Positions 42,676 through 52,277 of a stretch of 64,000 nt of DNA are shown here, in pieces (position 1 is the stretch's first letter; each line of letters starts with the position of its first letter). The position numbers and the translations under genes are program-made. A model generated the notes under the pieces. The model made no database searches, was not told the origin of the DNA, and was given only the letters and a program-made list of their open reading frames with translations. This DNA is from RGIG3013 sp045538935 (GTDB lineage Bacteria > Bacillota > Clostridia > Oscillospirales > Acutalibacteraceae): the NCBI GenBank assembly GCA_045538935.1, contig JAZQEI010000005.1, positions 47,740-111,739 of the forward strand, given 5' to 3'.

Positions 42676-44511
42676 TTATTCTTCCATAATTTTTACAAAA
42701 GCCGGACCGTCTAACTTTTCGTTAAGATAAAGTTGTTCGGCAACCTTATGGAGTTTTGCAATATTTGTATTTAATATTTCTTTTGCGCGATTGTACTGTG
42801 TCATAACAATGTTTTCAATTTCTTTGTCAATTAAACCTGCTATTTCTTGAGAATAGTTAGGTGTTGATGAGAAATCACGGCCGAGGAAAACTTCGTCGTT
42901 AGAGTTACCATATGTTACAAGTCCTAATTTTTCACTCATACCAAACTTGGTAACCATTTTTCTTGCAAGCTCGGTTGCACGCTGAATATCGTTAGAGGCG
43001 CCGGTGCAAATGTCGTCTAAAGTTATTTGCTCTGCAGCACGACCACCAAGTAAAGAACAGATATCTTCTAACATTTGGTTACGGCTAACATGACCCTTTT
43101 CTTCGGTAGGCAAATACATTGTATAACCTGCTGCCATACCGCGCGGAATAATAGATATTTGATGCACAGGGTCTTGTGTTGGTAAAAAGTACGATACAAC
43201 TGCATGACCCGCCTCGTGATACGAGGTGATTTTCTTATCTTTATCTTTAATAACATGAGAGCGTTTTTCACTACCCATTACTACCTTAATTGTAGCCTCT
43301 TCAATTTGCTCTTGGGTAACTGCCTTTAAGCCTTTACGAGCAGCAAGCAGTGCTGCTTCATTTAAAAGATTTTCAAGGTCGGCTCCTGTAAAGCCAATTG
43401 TAGAGTGTGCAATAGCCTTAAGATCTACATCGGGACCAAGCGGCTTAGAACGAGAATGAACTTTTAATATTTCTTCTCTACCCTTAGCATCAGGATAATT
43501 TACCATAATTTGACGGTCAAATCTGCCCGGACGAAGAAGTGCTTTATCTAATATATCGGGGCGGTTGGTTGCTGCCATAACAATAACGCCCTCGTTAGTG
43601 CCAAAGCCGTCCATTTCAACAAGCAACTGGTTTAGAGTTTGCTCTCTTTCGTCGTGGCCGCCGCCCAAACCTGCGCCACGTTGACGGCCTACGGCATCGA
43701 TTTCGTCTATAAATATAATTGATGGTGATGCTTTTTTAGCTTCATCAAACAAATCACGCACACGTGATGCACCAACACCTACAAACATTTCTACAAAGTC
43801 AGAACCCGACATTGAGAAAAACGGAACACCTGCCTCACCTGCTACAGCACGAGCAAGTAAAGTTTTACCTGTTCCCGGAGGGCCTACAAGTAAAACACCC
43901 TTAGGTATTCTGGCGCCAAGGTCATTAAAGCGTGACGGTGCTTTTAAAAACTCTACTATTTCTTCAAGTTCTTGCTTTTCTTCGTCAGCACCTGCAACAT
44001 CGGCAAAGGTGGTTTTGCGCTTATCGTTCGGTTTCTTTATTTTAGCTTTACCAAAGCCCATAGTTTTATCGGCGCCCATAGAGGTGTTCATCTTTTTCAT
44101 AAAGAAGAACCATATAAATATTAAAGCACCTATCATTAAAACTGTAGGCAAAATGCTAACCAACCACGACGCCTCGTTACCACGTTTATAGTCTTGCTTT
44201 ATAACCATATCGGTTCCGGCATTTTCAGCATTTATTTTCATAACGGTTTCGTTAACGTCGTTATAGAAAATAGTTGGGTCGGCAACAGTATAGCTGCGCT
44301 TTTCACCGGTAGCTCTAATAACATAATCTAACTCACCGCTGTAAAGATTTAAGCGATACTCAGATATTTCGTTATTAAGCACCATCTCAACAATTTCATA
44401 ATATTTGGTTGTTTTTCTTGACTGTCCGCTCACCGATGCAAAAGCAATAGCCACTATTAAAACAAGCGGTATTGCTATGAACAGCAAGGTGTTTTTTAAG
44501 TTTTTACCCAA
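42676..44511 (-). CDS. ftsH: ATP-dependent zinc metalloprotease FtsH
   Basis: FtsH is a membrane AAA protease that degrades regulatory and misfolded membrane proteins. Its 611 residues show two N-terminal transmembrane helices, Walker A GPPGTGKTLLARAVAGEAG, Walker B IIFIDEIDAVG, the second region of homology ATNRPDILDKALLRPGRFDR and the zinc site SYHEAGHAVV. It ends the conserved tilS-hpt-ftsH group. Confidence 0.97.
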   Translation of the reverse strand: MGKNLKNTLLFIAIPLVLIVAIAFASVSGQSRKTTKYYEIVEMVLNNEISEYRLNLYSGELDYVIRATGEKRSYTVADPTIFYNDVNETVMKINAENAGTDMVIKQDYKRGNEASWLVSILPTVLMIGALIFIWFFFMKKMNTSMGADKTMGFGKAKIKKPNDKRKTTFADVAGADEEKQELEEIVEFLKAPSRFNDLGARIPKGVLLVGPPGTGKTLLARAVAGEAGVPFFSMSGSDFVEMFVGVGASRVRDLFDEAKKASPSIIFIDEIDAVGRQRGAGLGGGHDEREQTLNQLLVEMDGFGTNEGVIVMAATNRPDILDKALLRPGRFDRQIMVNYPDAKGREEILKVHSRSKPLGPDVDLKAIAHSTIGFTGADLENLLNEAALLAARKGLKAVTQEQIEEATIKVVMGSEKRSHVIKDKDKKITSYHEAGHAVVSYFLPTQDPVHQISIIPRGMAAGYTMYLPTEEKGHVSRNQMLEDICSLLGGRAAEQITLDDICTGASNDIQRATELARKMVTKFGMSEKLGLVTYGNSNDEVFLGRDFSSTPNYSQEIAGLIDKEIENIVMTQYNRAKEILNTNIAKLHKVAEQLYLNEKLDGPAFVKIMEE

Positions 44512-44554
44512 TTTATTAGCACTCCTAACTAAAAATCAATAATTAATGATTAAA

Positions 44555-45094
44555 TTATTCATAAACAGATTCCAATAATACCCCAACGTAGGGCAGGTTT
44601 CTGTAATATTCGTCGTAATCGAGTCCGTAACCAATAACAAACTCGTCAGGTATAACTGCTCCAACATAATCGGCCGTAATGTCTGCTGTGCGACGGTCGG
44701 GTTTATCAAGCAAGGTGCAAATTTTTACGCTTGCAGGTTTACGAGCTTCAAGCATATTTTTTAAATAGCTTAATGTATTGCCGGAGTCAAGTATGTCTTC
44801 TACAATTAAAAGGTCATAGCCCGAAAGATCTATATCTAAATCTTTAATAATTTTTACAGCGCCGCTGCTTTTTGTACCACTGCCGTAAGACGACACCGCC
44901 ATAAAGTCTATTTTGCAAGGAATGGCAATATTACGCATAAGGTCTGCCATAAACACAACCGAACCCTTTAAAACACCAACGATCATTAGGTTTTTACCCT
45001 TATAATCGTTAGAAATTTGCTCGCCCAATTTTTTGACAATTTCACTTAGTTGCTCTTTGGTGAGCAAAACTTTTTTTATATCAGAGTCGTTCAT
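44555..45094 (-). CDS. hpt: Hypoxanthine phosphoribosyltransferase
   Basis: This enzyme salvages hypoxanthine and guanine with PRPP. The PRPP loop reads LLIVEDILDSGNTL, and the chain also shows DFMAVSSYGSGTKSSG and the C-terminal DEFVIGYGLDYDEYYRNLPY. The start is the ATG at 45094 (MNDSDIKKVLL), spaced eight bases from GGGGA; earlier in-frame starts fall in that site. The protein has 179 residues. It lies between tilS and ftsH, as in other Firmicutes. Confidence 0.95.
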   Translation of the reverse strand: MNDSDIKKVLLTKEQLSEIVKKLGEQISNDYKGKNLMIVGVLKGSVVFMADLMRNIAIPCKIDFMAVSSYGSGTKSSGAVKIIKDLDIDLSGYDLLIVEDILDSGNTLSYLKNMLEARKPASVKICTLLDKPDRRTADITADYVGAVIPDEFVIGYGLDYDEYYRNLPYVGVLLESVYE

Positions 45095-45119
45095 AATTAA
45101 CATCCCCAAAAAAATTATT

Positions 45120-46409
45120 TTAAAACTTTATCAAACCTATTTTCTGCGAGTTTTTATCGATTTTAACCCGCTCGGCTACACCTACACCCATAATCCAAAT
45201 AATTCCTTTTTCGTCGGCAATTATTGGTAGATTTTTTCTCTGTGCAACCGGTATTTTGCATTCGTTATATAACTTTTTTAATGTTTTTTGGGGTCTGCCC
45301 GCAAGTTTTATAACATCGCCTTCTATGCGCGTTCTAATTACAGGCTTGCCCACAATTTTATCATAATCAAATGCATTTTTTAATAACAAACTGTTAATTT
45401 TTTGTGTTTTTTCTAAATCTTTTAGCAAAAATTCTTCAATTTGCACATTGTACTCGGTATTATCTGCATCTTCGGCACCTAAATAAAGGCGACCGTTTTG
45501 CATACTGCAATAAATATCTTTTTTAATAGAAAATTTTGGGAAATCATTTTCTAATAAAAGACAAATTTTATTTACAAGTACAGCCGAAACCGAGCAACCT
45601 TTGGTTTCTAAAAATTTAGCAATAACTCGACTTTTAACCGAATAATCAACATCATTTAAAGTTTTTGCATCAAGAGTTTCACCATCGTAAAGCTCCGCAA
45701 AAGTTAAGTCGGCCTGTTTTTGCAAATACACACTGTCATGCCTTAAAGAATTAGCCGTGTTAATTGCATTAGATTCTACCGACTCGTTTATTTGCTTTAG
45801 AACACTTACAACCTTGTGTCTAATAATATTACGTGTGTAATCGTCGGTAAGATTTGTGCTATCGGTTACATAATCTAAACCGTTTTCCTTGCAGTAAAAC
45901 TCAATGTCACTGCGGGTACAGTATATTAATGGACGAATAAAAATATCTCTCTTAGGCGGAATTCCGCAAAGTCCTTTTAATGCTGTGCCACGGGTTAAAT
46001 TGTAAAGCATTGTTTCTAAATTATCGCTTGCGGTATGCGCGGTTGCAACAACACACTCATCGGTACAAATATCTTTAAAAAATTCGTACCTTTTATCTCT
46101 TGCAGCAAGTTCTATACTCTGCTTTGTAGCAGCGGCGTAAGAATTTATATCTTCGCGCCTTGTATAAAGCTTTATGTTAAGTTTTTTACAAAGCTCTTTG
46201 CAAAACAATTCATCTCTGTCTGATTCCTCACCACGTAAAGTATGGTTTAGATGTGCCGCCTCTACCTTGATTTCTAACTCGTTACAAATGTTTAACATTG
46301 AGTGCAACAATGCAACAGAATCGGCACCGCCCGATAATGCAACTATAATTCTTTTAACATTGCAAAGCAAAGAAAAATCGTTTATAGCGGTTTGTAGTTT
46401 TTTAATCAT
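45120..46409 (-). CDS. tilS: tRNA(Ile)-lysidine synthase
   Basis: TilS modifies the CAU anticodon of tRNA-Ile2 to read AUA. The 429-residue protein has the PP-loop RIIVALSGGADSVALLH, then HLNHTLRGEESDRDE and VATAHTASDNLETMLYNLTRG. The C-terminal domain includes KLAGRPQKTLKKLYNECKIP. The ATG at 46409 overlaps the dnaB stop by four bases. A longer reading would extend into dnaB. Confidence 0.95.
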   Translation of the reverse strand: MIKKLQTAINDFSLLCNVKRIIVALSGGADSVALLHSMLNICNELEIKVEAAHLNHTLRGEESDRDELFCKELCKKLNIKLYTRREDINSYAAATKQSIELAARDKRYEFFKDICTDECVVATAHTASDNLETMLYNLTRGTALKGLCGIPPKRDIFIRPLIYCTRSDIEFYCKENGLDYVTDSTNLTDDYTRNIIRHKVVSVLKQINESVESNAINTANSLRHDSVYLQKQADLTFAELYDGETLDAKTLNDVDYSVKSRVIAKFLETKGCSVSAVLVNKICLLLENDFPKFSIKKDIYCSMQNGRLYLGAEDADNTEYNVQIEEFLLKDLEKTQKINSLLLKNAFDYDKIVGKPVIRTRIEGDVIKLAGRPQKTLKKLYNECKIPVAQRKNLPIIADEKGIIWIMGVGVAERVKIDKNSQKIGLIKF

Positions 46410-47779
46410 CTTAATGTATCCTGAGCAGCAAAGCGTGTAAACTGGCCATCCCAATAAAGATCTATGGTACCTGTTTCACCATGACGGTTTTTAGCAATAA
46501 TACACTCTGCCTTGTTAGGATCTCCCCTATCTTCTGTGTCACCTTTTTCGGAGTCATAATAAACATCACGATAAAGGAATAAAACTATATCGGCATCTTG
46601 CTCGATAGAACCCGATTCTCTAAGGTCAGACAATGCGGGTCTGTGCGACTTGCCCTTGGTTTCGGTGCCACGCGATAGCTGCGCACAAACAATAATTGGA
46701 ACATTTAGTTCCTTTGCCATTATTTTAAGGTTACGGGTAATATCGGAAACCTCTTGTACTCTATTTTCGGTTGCCTTTGCCGACTTCATAAGACCAAGGT
46801 AGTCTATAATAACCAAATTGGGTTTATTCTTCATACGCATTAGCTTTGCCTTCATCTCGGGCACAGTAATAGCCGAAGTTTCATCAAAATAAAGATTAGC
46901 CTCAGACAAATTTGCGCCGGCTTGTACTAAGCGTGTCCATTCATCACTTGTTAAATCACCCGTACGAAGCTTTTCACTTTTAATAGAAGCCTCATTAGAA
47001 AGCATACGTTGTGCTAATTGGTCGCGGGTCATTTCAAGTGAGAAAAAGCAAACGGTCTTTTTAGCATTTATTGCAACATTACGTGCAATATTAAGGGCAA
47101 ATGATGTTTTACCCATACCTGGACGCGCACCTAAAATAATAAGGTCTGACTTGTTAAGACCGGTTATCTTTTTGTCTAGCGCTTGTATTCCGCTTGGTAT
47201 GCCAATATAATCATCCTTAGTTTCGGGGTCGGTCATTTTGGTTAAGCGGTCATAGGTTTCGTTTTCAATAACCTCTTTAATATGAACTAAACCCGAAACA
47301 TCACGACCATCGCGTATTTCGTAAATTTTTTGCTCTGCACTGTCTAAAAGTCGACCTGCATCTAAAACATTTTCGGTAGCATCTTTAATAATGCTTTGTG
47401 CCGCTAAAATAAGTGAACGAGAATAATAACGCTCACGCACAATACCAACATATGTAAGAATATTTGCCGAAGACGGTACCGTTTGAGCAAGCTGTGTAAG
47501 ATAAGCCTTGCCGCCCGCTTCGTCATATACTCCCTCGTTTTTAAGACGCTCTAAAACCGAAACAAAATCTATAGTAAGATTAAGCTCGAACATCCCCGAG
47601 AGTATTTTGTATATTTCTTTATGTTGCGGAATATAGAAAAACTCAGGCTTCATTACAGCCGCAACTTGATTTATACATTTAGGGTCTATTAGTATAGCAC
47701 CCAAAACCGACTGTTCGGCTTCTACCGAATATGGCAAGCGTTGCTCTAAGGTATCAAAAACTAACTTTTCGTCCTTCAT
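46406..47779 (-). CDS. dnaB: Replicative DNA helicase
   Basis: This helicase unwinds DNA at the replication fork (called DnaC in Bacillus). Its 457 residues include an N-terminal domain with LPYSVEAEQSVLGAILID, Walker A LIILGARPGMGKTSFALNIA, LVIIDYLGLM and the C-terminal SRGTETKGKSHRPALSDLRE. The start at 47779 (MKDEKLVFDT) follows AAAGGTG. It forms the conserved gdpP-rplI-dnaB block. Confidence 0.96.
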   Translation of the reverse strand: MKDEKLVFDTLEQRLPYSVEAEQSVLGAILIDPKCINQVAAVMKPEFFYIPQHKEIYKILSGMFELNLTIDFVSVLERLKNEGVYDEAGGKAYLTQLAQTVPSSANILTYVGIVRERYYSRSLILAAQSIIKDATENVLDAGRLLDSAEQKIYEIRDGRDVSGLVHIKEVIENETYDRLTKMTDPETKDDYIGIPSGIQALDKKITGLNKSDLIILGARPGMGKTSFALNIARNVAINAKKTVCFFSLEMTRDQLAQRMLSNEASIKSEKLRTGDLTSDEWTRLVQAGANLSEANLYFDETSAITVPEMKAKLMRMKNKPNLVIIDYLGLMKSAKATENRVQEVSDITRNLKIMAKELNVPIIVCAQLSRGTETKGKSHRPALSDLRESGSIEQDADIVLFLYRDVYYDSEKGDTEDRGDPNKAECIIAKNRHGETGTIDLYWDGQFTRFAAQDTLR

Positions 47780-47790
47780 TATTATCACCT

Positions 47791-48231
47791 TTACTCGGTA
47801 ACACTAACCGTAAATTTAGCAGTTATTCCTTGGTAGAGTTTTACCTCTGCAGTATAATCGCCATAGCTTTTAATATCGGCAACGTTCATTTTTTTGCGGT
47901 CTATTTCTACACCGAATGCTTTTTTTAGCTCTTCAACTATCTCTTTAGAGGTAACCGAGCCAAAAAGCTTACCCGATGCACCAGCTTTAGCGTGTAAAGT
48001 AAGGGTTTTACCATTAATTTTTGCAGCAAGTTCACCAGCCGCTTTGCGATTTTCTGCCTCGTGATGTTCTTGTGCAGACTTGCGGTTTTTAAGCTCGTTA
48101 AGCGCCGAAGCATCAGCCTCAACTGCTAATTTTTTAGGGAATAAAAAGTTCTTTGCAAAACCGTCAGATACGTTGCAAAGTTCACCTTTTTTGCCGTGGC
48201 CTTTAACATCGGCCAATAATACTACCTTCAT
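47791..48231 (-). CDS. rplI: Ribosomal protein bL9
   Basis: The 146-residue protein shows the L9 N-terminal signature MKVVLLADVKGHGKKGELCNV and a C-terminal domain ending TAEVKLYQGITAKFTVSV. It lies between gdpP and dnaB, the usual Firmicutes order. Confidence 0.96.
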   Translation of the reverse strand: MKVVLLADVKGHGKKGELCNVSDGFAKNFLFPKKLAVEADASALNELKNRKSAQEHHEAENRKAAGELAAKINGKTLTLHAKAGASGKLFGSVTSKEIVEELKKAFGVEIDRKKMNVADIKSYGDYTAEVKLYQGITAKFTVSVTE

Positions 48232-48243
48232 TTTTGTTCCTTC

Positions 48244-50184
48244 CTATCTGCTATGCTTATACTCATCTATAGCATTTTTCAATTTTTCTTTTGCCTGTTC
48301 AAACGATTCAGCCTCTATTTGCGATGCCGCCATAGTTCTGTGACCGCCGCCGCCCAAAATTTCCATAATAAGCTGAACGTTAATCTCACCTAAAGAACGT
48401 GCAGAGATGTTGTATTTATCTGCAGTTTTGCAAATAACAAACGATGCCTTAACTGAATCTATATTCAGCAGTTCATCTGCCGCTTGAGATGTAGCAATTC
48501 TGGTGTCGCCATCTTCTATTTCATTAATGGCTACGGCGCAGTCATCGAACAACTCTGCCGACGATGCAATTCTAACCCTATTTTTGTAAAGCGGCATGGT
48601 TCCACTAAACATCTTTTTAACCTTAACAGGATCAGCACCAGATTTTCTTAAAAAAGCCGCTGCCTCAAAGGTACGCACACCTGTATGAAGCACAAAGTTT
48701 TTGGTATCTAACATTATACCCGAAAGTAAAGCATCTGCTTCCAATTTACCAATATTTCCCGATGTTATATACTGCAATAATTCGGTAACCATCTCACATG
48801 CAGACGATGCGGCAGTTTCATGATAAAATACCGTTGCATTGTCTATATAATCTACCGATTTGCGATGGTGGTCTATTACCACAATATTTTTAGCCTTTTC
48901 TAAAACAGACTGACAGTCTACAAACATTGGTCTGTGAGTATCAACAATAATTACCAATGTCTTTTTTGTAACCAAGCTTTGAGCTTGTTCGTCGTTTAGA
49001 ATACGGCATTCGGGATCGTTTTCTTCTATATGATCTAAAAGCGGTTTAGCCAAAGTTTCATTTTTATTTAGGGCAATTGCAACCGGACGGTCTAAGGTGT
49101 TTATTATACCGTAAAGAGCATAAGCCGCACCAAGACAGTCGAGATCTGAATATTTATGGCCCATTATTATAACGTTTTCACTACCGCTTACAAGCTCGCT
49201 TAATGCTGATGCAATAATACGCGTGCGCACTCTGGCTCGTTTTTCTGTAGCGGCATTAACACCGCCGTAAAAACGGTAATCGGCACCCTTTGGTTTTATA
49301 ACAACCTGGTCACCACCGCGGCCTAAAGCCATATCTAGCGCTTGAACTGCTAAATCCTCGCAGCCTCTGGCAGAGCCCGCCTTATAACCTATACCAATAG
49401 AAAGTGTTACATTTATTTTTTCACCGAAGTTATGATTTCGAACTTCCTCGAGTATTTTAAATTTGGCTTCTTCAAATATTTTTAGGTTTTTTTCGTCGAA
49501 CACAAGTAAAAAGCGATCATTAGAAAGTGTGGTTATTATACCCTTTGCATCAGCAAACCAGTGCTCAATAATGTTTTGTATTTTACCTGTAATTTTAATG
49601 CGCTCGCTGTCGCGCATGTTGTGTGTTACTTCGTCTAACGAGTCAACCGCAACTATAGCTACAACCGGACGGCTTAACTTATACTCGGTAGCGGTCTTTT
49701 TTAGATTAGTTTGATCTATAAAGTAATAAACCGTACCTTGATCTTGAATTGCAGAATGAACAAGGAATATTTTGTTGTTATATACAAGTTCACAGCTTTT
49801 TAGTTCTGCTAAGGTTTCTTGTGTGGCAGAATCAAAAATTTCATCTTGTAAAACACCAACTAAATTTTTGCCGCCTGCAACCGAAACCCTAAAGGGCGAA
49901 TTACACCAAAGTATACGTCCGCCCGATACAACCATTATGGGAATATCGGTACTGGTGAATAAACCATTTGTATCATCGGCCGATATCGCGGCCGAAAATA
50001 CAAGTTGCTTTACTCTGCGTTTTACAGAATTTCGTCCTATAAAAAACGTAATTAAAATTATTAGCAGTATGGCAGCAAATATCATGCTGATTATTGGCTT
50101 GTAAATAGCAAACAAAGCCGTTTGAATTATTAATACTAAGGCAATAATGGTCATAAAAATATCGGTTTTTGATATTTTTTTCAC
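48244..50184 (-). CDS. gdpP: GdpP-type cyclic-di-AMP phosphodiesterase
   Basis: GdpP hydrolyses c-di-AMP, which controls potassium and wall homeostasis. The 646-residue protein has two N-terminal transmembrane helices, a PAS-like domain, a degenerate GGDEF domain (residues near 170-310) and a DHH-DHHA1 phosphodiesterase half. Conserved blocks there are GHKYSDLDCLGAAYAL, VIDHHRKSVDYID and LGGGGHRTMAASQI. It precedes rplI. Confidence 0.94.
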   Translation of the reverse strand: MKKISKTDIFMTIIALVLIIQTALFAIYKPIISMIFAAILLIILITFFIGRNSVKRRVKQLVFSAAISADDTNGLFTSTDIPIMVVSGGRILWCNSPFRVSVAGGKNLVGVLQDEIFDSATQETLAELKSCELVYNNKIFLVHSAIQDQGTVYYFIDQTNLKKTATEYKLSRPVVAIVAVDSLDEVTHNMRDSERIKITGKIQNIIEHWFADAKGIITTLSNDRFLLVFDEKNLKIFEEAKFKILEEVRNHNFGEKINVTLSIGIGYKAGSARGCEDLAVQALDMALGRGGDQVVIKPKGADYRFYGGVNAATEKRARVRTRIIASALSELVSGSENVIIMGHKYSDLDCLGAAYALYGIINTLDRPVAIALNKNETLAKPLLDHIEENDPECRILNDEQAQSLVTKKTLVIIVDTHRPMFVDCQSVLEKAKNIVVIDHHRKSVDYIDNATVFYHETAASSACEMVTELLQYITSGNIGKLEADALLSGIMLDTKNFVLHTGVRTFEAAAFLRKSGADPVKVKKMFSGTMPLYKNRVRIASSAELFDDCAVAINEIEDGDTRIATSQAADELLNIDSVKASFVICKTADKYNISARSLGEINVQLIMEILGGGGHRTMAASQIEAESFEQAKEKLKNAIDEYKHSR

Positions 50185-50200
50185 TTTTCTTCACCCTCTT

Positions 50201-52033
50201 TTAAACATCCATAATAACGGGTAACACCATAGGTCTTCTTCTGGTTTTTTCGAATACAAATTTAGATACCGAATCTTTTACCTTGTTTTTTATTGCGCCA
50301 CGCTCATAAATGCCGTGCAAATAACAATATTCAAGTGCTCTTTCTGCGGCAACGGTAGCGCTTTCTATAAGCTCTTCGGATTCTTTTACATAAACGAATC
50401 CACGCGATATAATGTCGGGTCCCGACACAACCTCATTAGTTATGCTATCCATAGCAATGCCAACAACCAAAATTCCATCGTCGGCAAGATGCTTTCTGTC
50501 TCTTAAAACCACACTTCCTACATCGCCAACGCCAAGACCATCTACCATAACGCTTCCAGACGGAACTGTGTCGGTAATTTTAACGGAAGATTTATCGATG
50601 CTAATTACATCACCTATATTTGCGATTACTATATTTTTCTTTTTAACACCCATGGTTTCGGCCAGACCTGCATGCTTAATAAGATGCTTTTCTTCGCCGT
50701 GTACCGGAATAAAATAGCGTGGGTTTACAAGGCTTAAAATAAGCTTTAGTTCTTCTTGACAAGCGTGGCCCGAAACGTGAACATCGTACATCTTTTCGTA
50801 TACAACATTTGCACCGCGTTTTATTAGCTCGTTTACTACCTTGCTTACAAGCTTTTCGTTACCGGGAATTGGCGTTGCCGAAATAATTATCATATCGTCC
50901 GGCAATATTTCTACATTACGGTGATCAGAAAATGCCATTCTGTGCAATGCCGATAACGGTTCACCTTGTGAGCCTGTTGTTATAACTACTATATTTTCTG
51001 GCTCATAACGTTTTATAGTTTCTATGTCTATAAGCACGCCGTCCGGCACCGATAAATACCCTAGTTCTTCAGCAACCGATACAACGTTTATCATGCTTCG
51101 GCCCGAAACTGCAACCTTACGTTTGCAGCGAACAGCCTCGTCAATAATTTGTTGAATTCTATGAATGTTAGATGAAAAGGTTGCAACAATAATTCTGTGG
51201 CCCTCAGCCTTTTTAAATAGTGTTGAGAACGACTCACCCACCTTGCGCTCAGAAGCAGTAAAGCCGGGACGTTCTGCATTAGTAGAATCTGAGAGTAGTG
51301 CCAAAACACCTTTTTTACCATATTCGGCAAAACGGGCAATATCTATTACATGGTCATCTATTGGAGTTGTATCAATTTTAAAGTCACCCGTTTGAATAAC
51401 CGTGCCTGCGGGTGTTGTTATTGCAAAGCCTACAGCATCGGGAATAGAGTGATTTACGTGAATAAATTCAACCTTAAAGTTTCCAAGGTTAACAGTCTCC
51501 CCCGGTTTTACAGTATTAAGCTGTGCATCTGCAAGTAATCTATGTTCACGAAGCTTGCCCTCAACAAGACCCAAAGTTAGCTTTGTGCCATAAATGGGAA
51601 TGTTAAAGTTTTTGAGCAAATACGGTATTCCGCCAATATGATCCTCATGGCCGTGGGTTAATATTAAGCCCTTAATACGATCTTTATTGCTTATTAGATA
51701 CGAAAAATCAGGTATAACAATATCTATTCCGGGCATCTCTTCGTCCGGAAACGCCATACCGCAGTCTACAAGCAAAAGGTCGTTGCCGTACTCGTAAAGT
51801 GTAATATTTTTACCTATTTCTTGCAAACCGCCAAGTGGTATTATTCTAATTGGCAAGGTATTATGTGGATTTTTTGTTTTATTTTGTGTTCTTTTTTGGG
51901 GTTTTTTAGCTTGTGTTGCACCCGTATTTTTCTTTGCGTTTTTAGAACTATTTACTGTAGGTTTGCTACTTGGCTTTTTAGTTTTTGATTTTTGTTTTTT
52001 TGGCTGTTGTGATTCTTTTATATTTTGAGCCAT
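50201..52033 (-). CDS. rnjA: Ribonuclease J with long basic N-terminal tail
   Basis: RNase J is an endo- and 5'-3' exoribonuclease that matures and decays RNA. The MBL/beta-CASP core starts near residue 60 with IRIIPLGGLQEIGKNI. It carries ILTHGHEDHIGGIPYLL, VNHSIPDAVG, LLSDSTNAERPGF and VPVHGEEKHLIKHA. Before it is a tail of about 58 residues rich in Lys, Asn, Gln and Ser, longer than in most RNase J. The ATG at 52033 has GGAGG in front. It heads the rnjA-gdpP-rplI-dnaB group. Confidence 0.94.
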   Translation of the reverse strand: MAQNIKESQQPKKQKSKTKKPSSKPTVNSSKNAKKNTGATQAKKPQKRTQNKTKNPHNTLPIRIIPLGGLQEIGKNITLYEYGNDLLLVDCGMAFPDEEMPGIDIVIPDFSYLISNKDRIKGLILTHGHEDHIGGIPYLLKNFNIPIYGTKLTLGLVEGKLREHRLLADAQLNTVKPGETVNLGNFKVEFIHVNHSIPDAVGFAITTPAGTVIQTGDFKIDTTPIDDHVIDIARFAEYGKKGVLALLSDSTNAERPGFTASERKVGESFSTLFKKAEGHRIIVATFSSNIHRIQQIIDEAVRCKRKVAVSGRSMINVVSVAEELGYLSVPDGVLIDIETIKRYEPENIVVITTGSQGEPLSALHRMAFSDHRNVEILPDDMIIISATPIPGNEKLVSKVVNELIKRGANVVYEKMYDVHVSGHACQEELKLILSLVNPRYFIPVHGEEKHLIKHAGLAETMGVKKKNIVIANIGDVISIDKSSVKITDTVPSGSVMVDGLGVGDVGSVVLRDRKHLADDGILVVGIAMDSITNEVVSGPDIISRGFVYVKESEELIESATVAAERALEYCYLHGIYERGAIKNKVKDSVSKFVFEKTRRRPMVLPVIMDV

Positions 52034-52146
52034 TATTTTCCTCCGTTTAAAAGTTAACCTATTAAAAAGGTATGTATAAACACTGTTTAGGTGTGATAAA
52101 TATTATTTTTAGGTACAGTATGCCAATATAAATATAATTAATATAT

Positions 52147-52175
52147 ATTTTACTCATATTCTATGCTGTTGTCAA
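52147..52175 (-). promoter_or_regulatory. Promoter of rnjA
   Basis: On the minus strand, TTGACA (52170-52175), a 17-base spacer and TAAAAT (52147-52152). This gives a leader of about 110 bases before rnjA, in which no strong structure is seen. Confidence 0.7.
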
Positions 52176-52227
52176 GAATTACCGTATGTATATAACATAA
52201 TATTGACATTTATGATTTAAATATATC

Positions 52228-52266
52228 AAAAAATATCGCTTATGGCGCATACCACAAGCGATATTT
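52228..52266 (-). terminator. Terminator after the PASTA/LRR lipoprotein gene
   Basis: AAATATCGCTT and AAGCGATATTT form a perfect 11-base stem, with TTTTTT following on the minus strand, 11 bases past the stop. Confidence 0.85.
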
Positions 52267-52277
52267 AAATTTATTTA

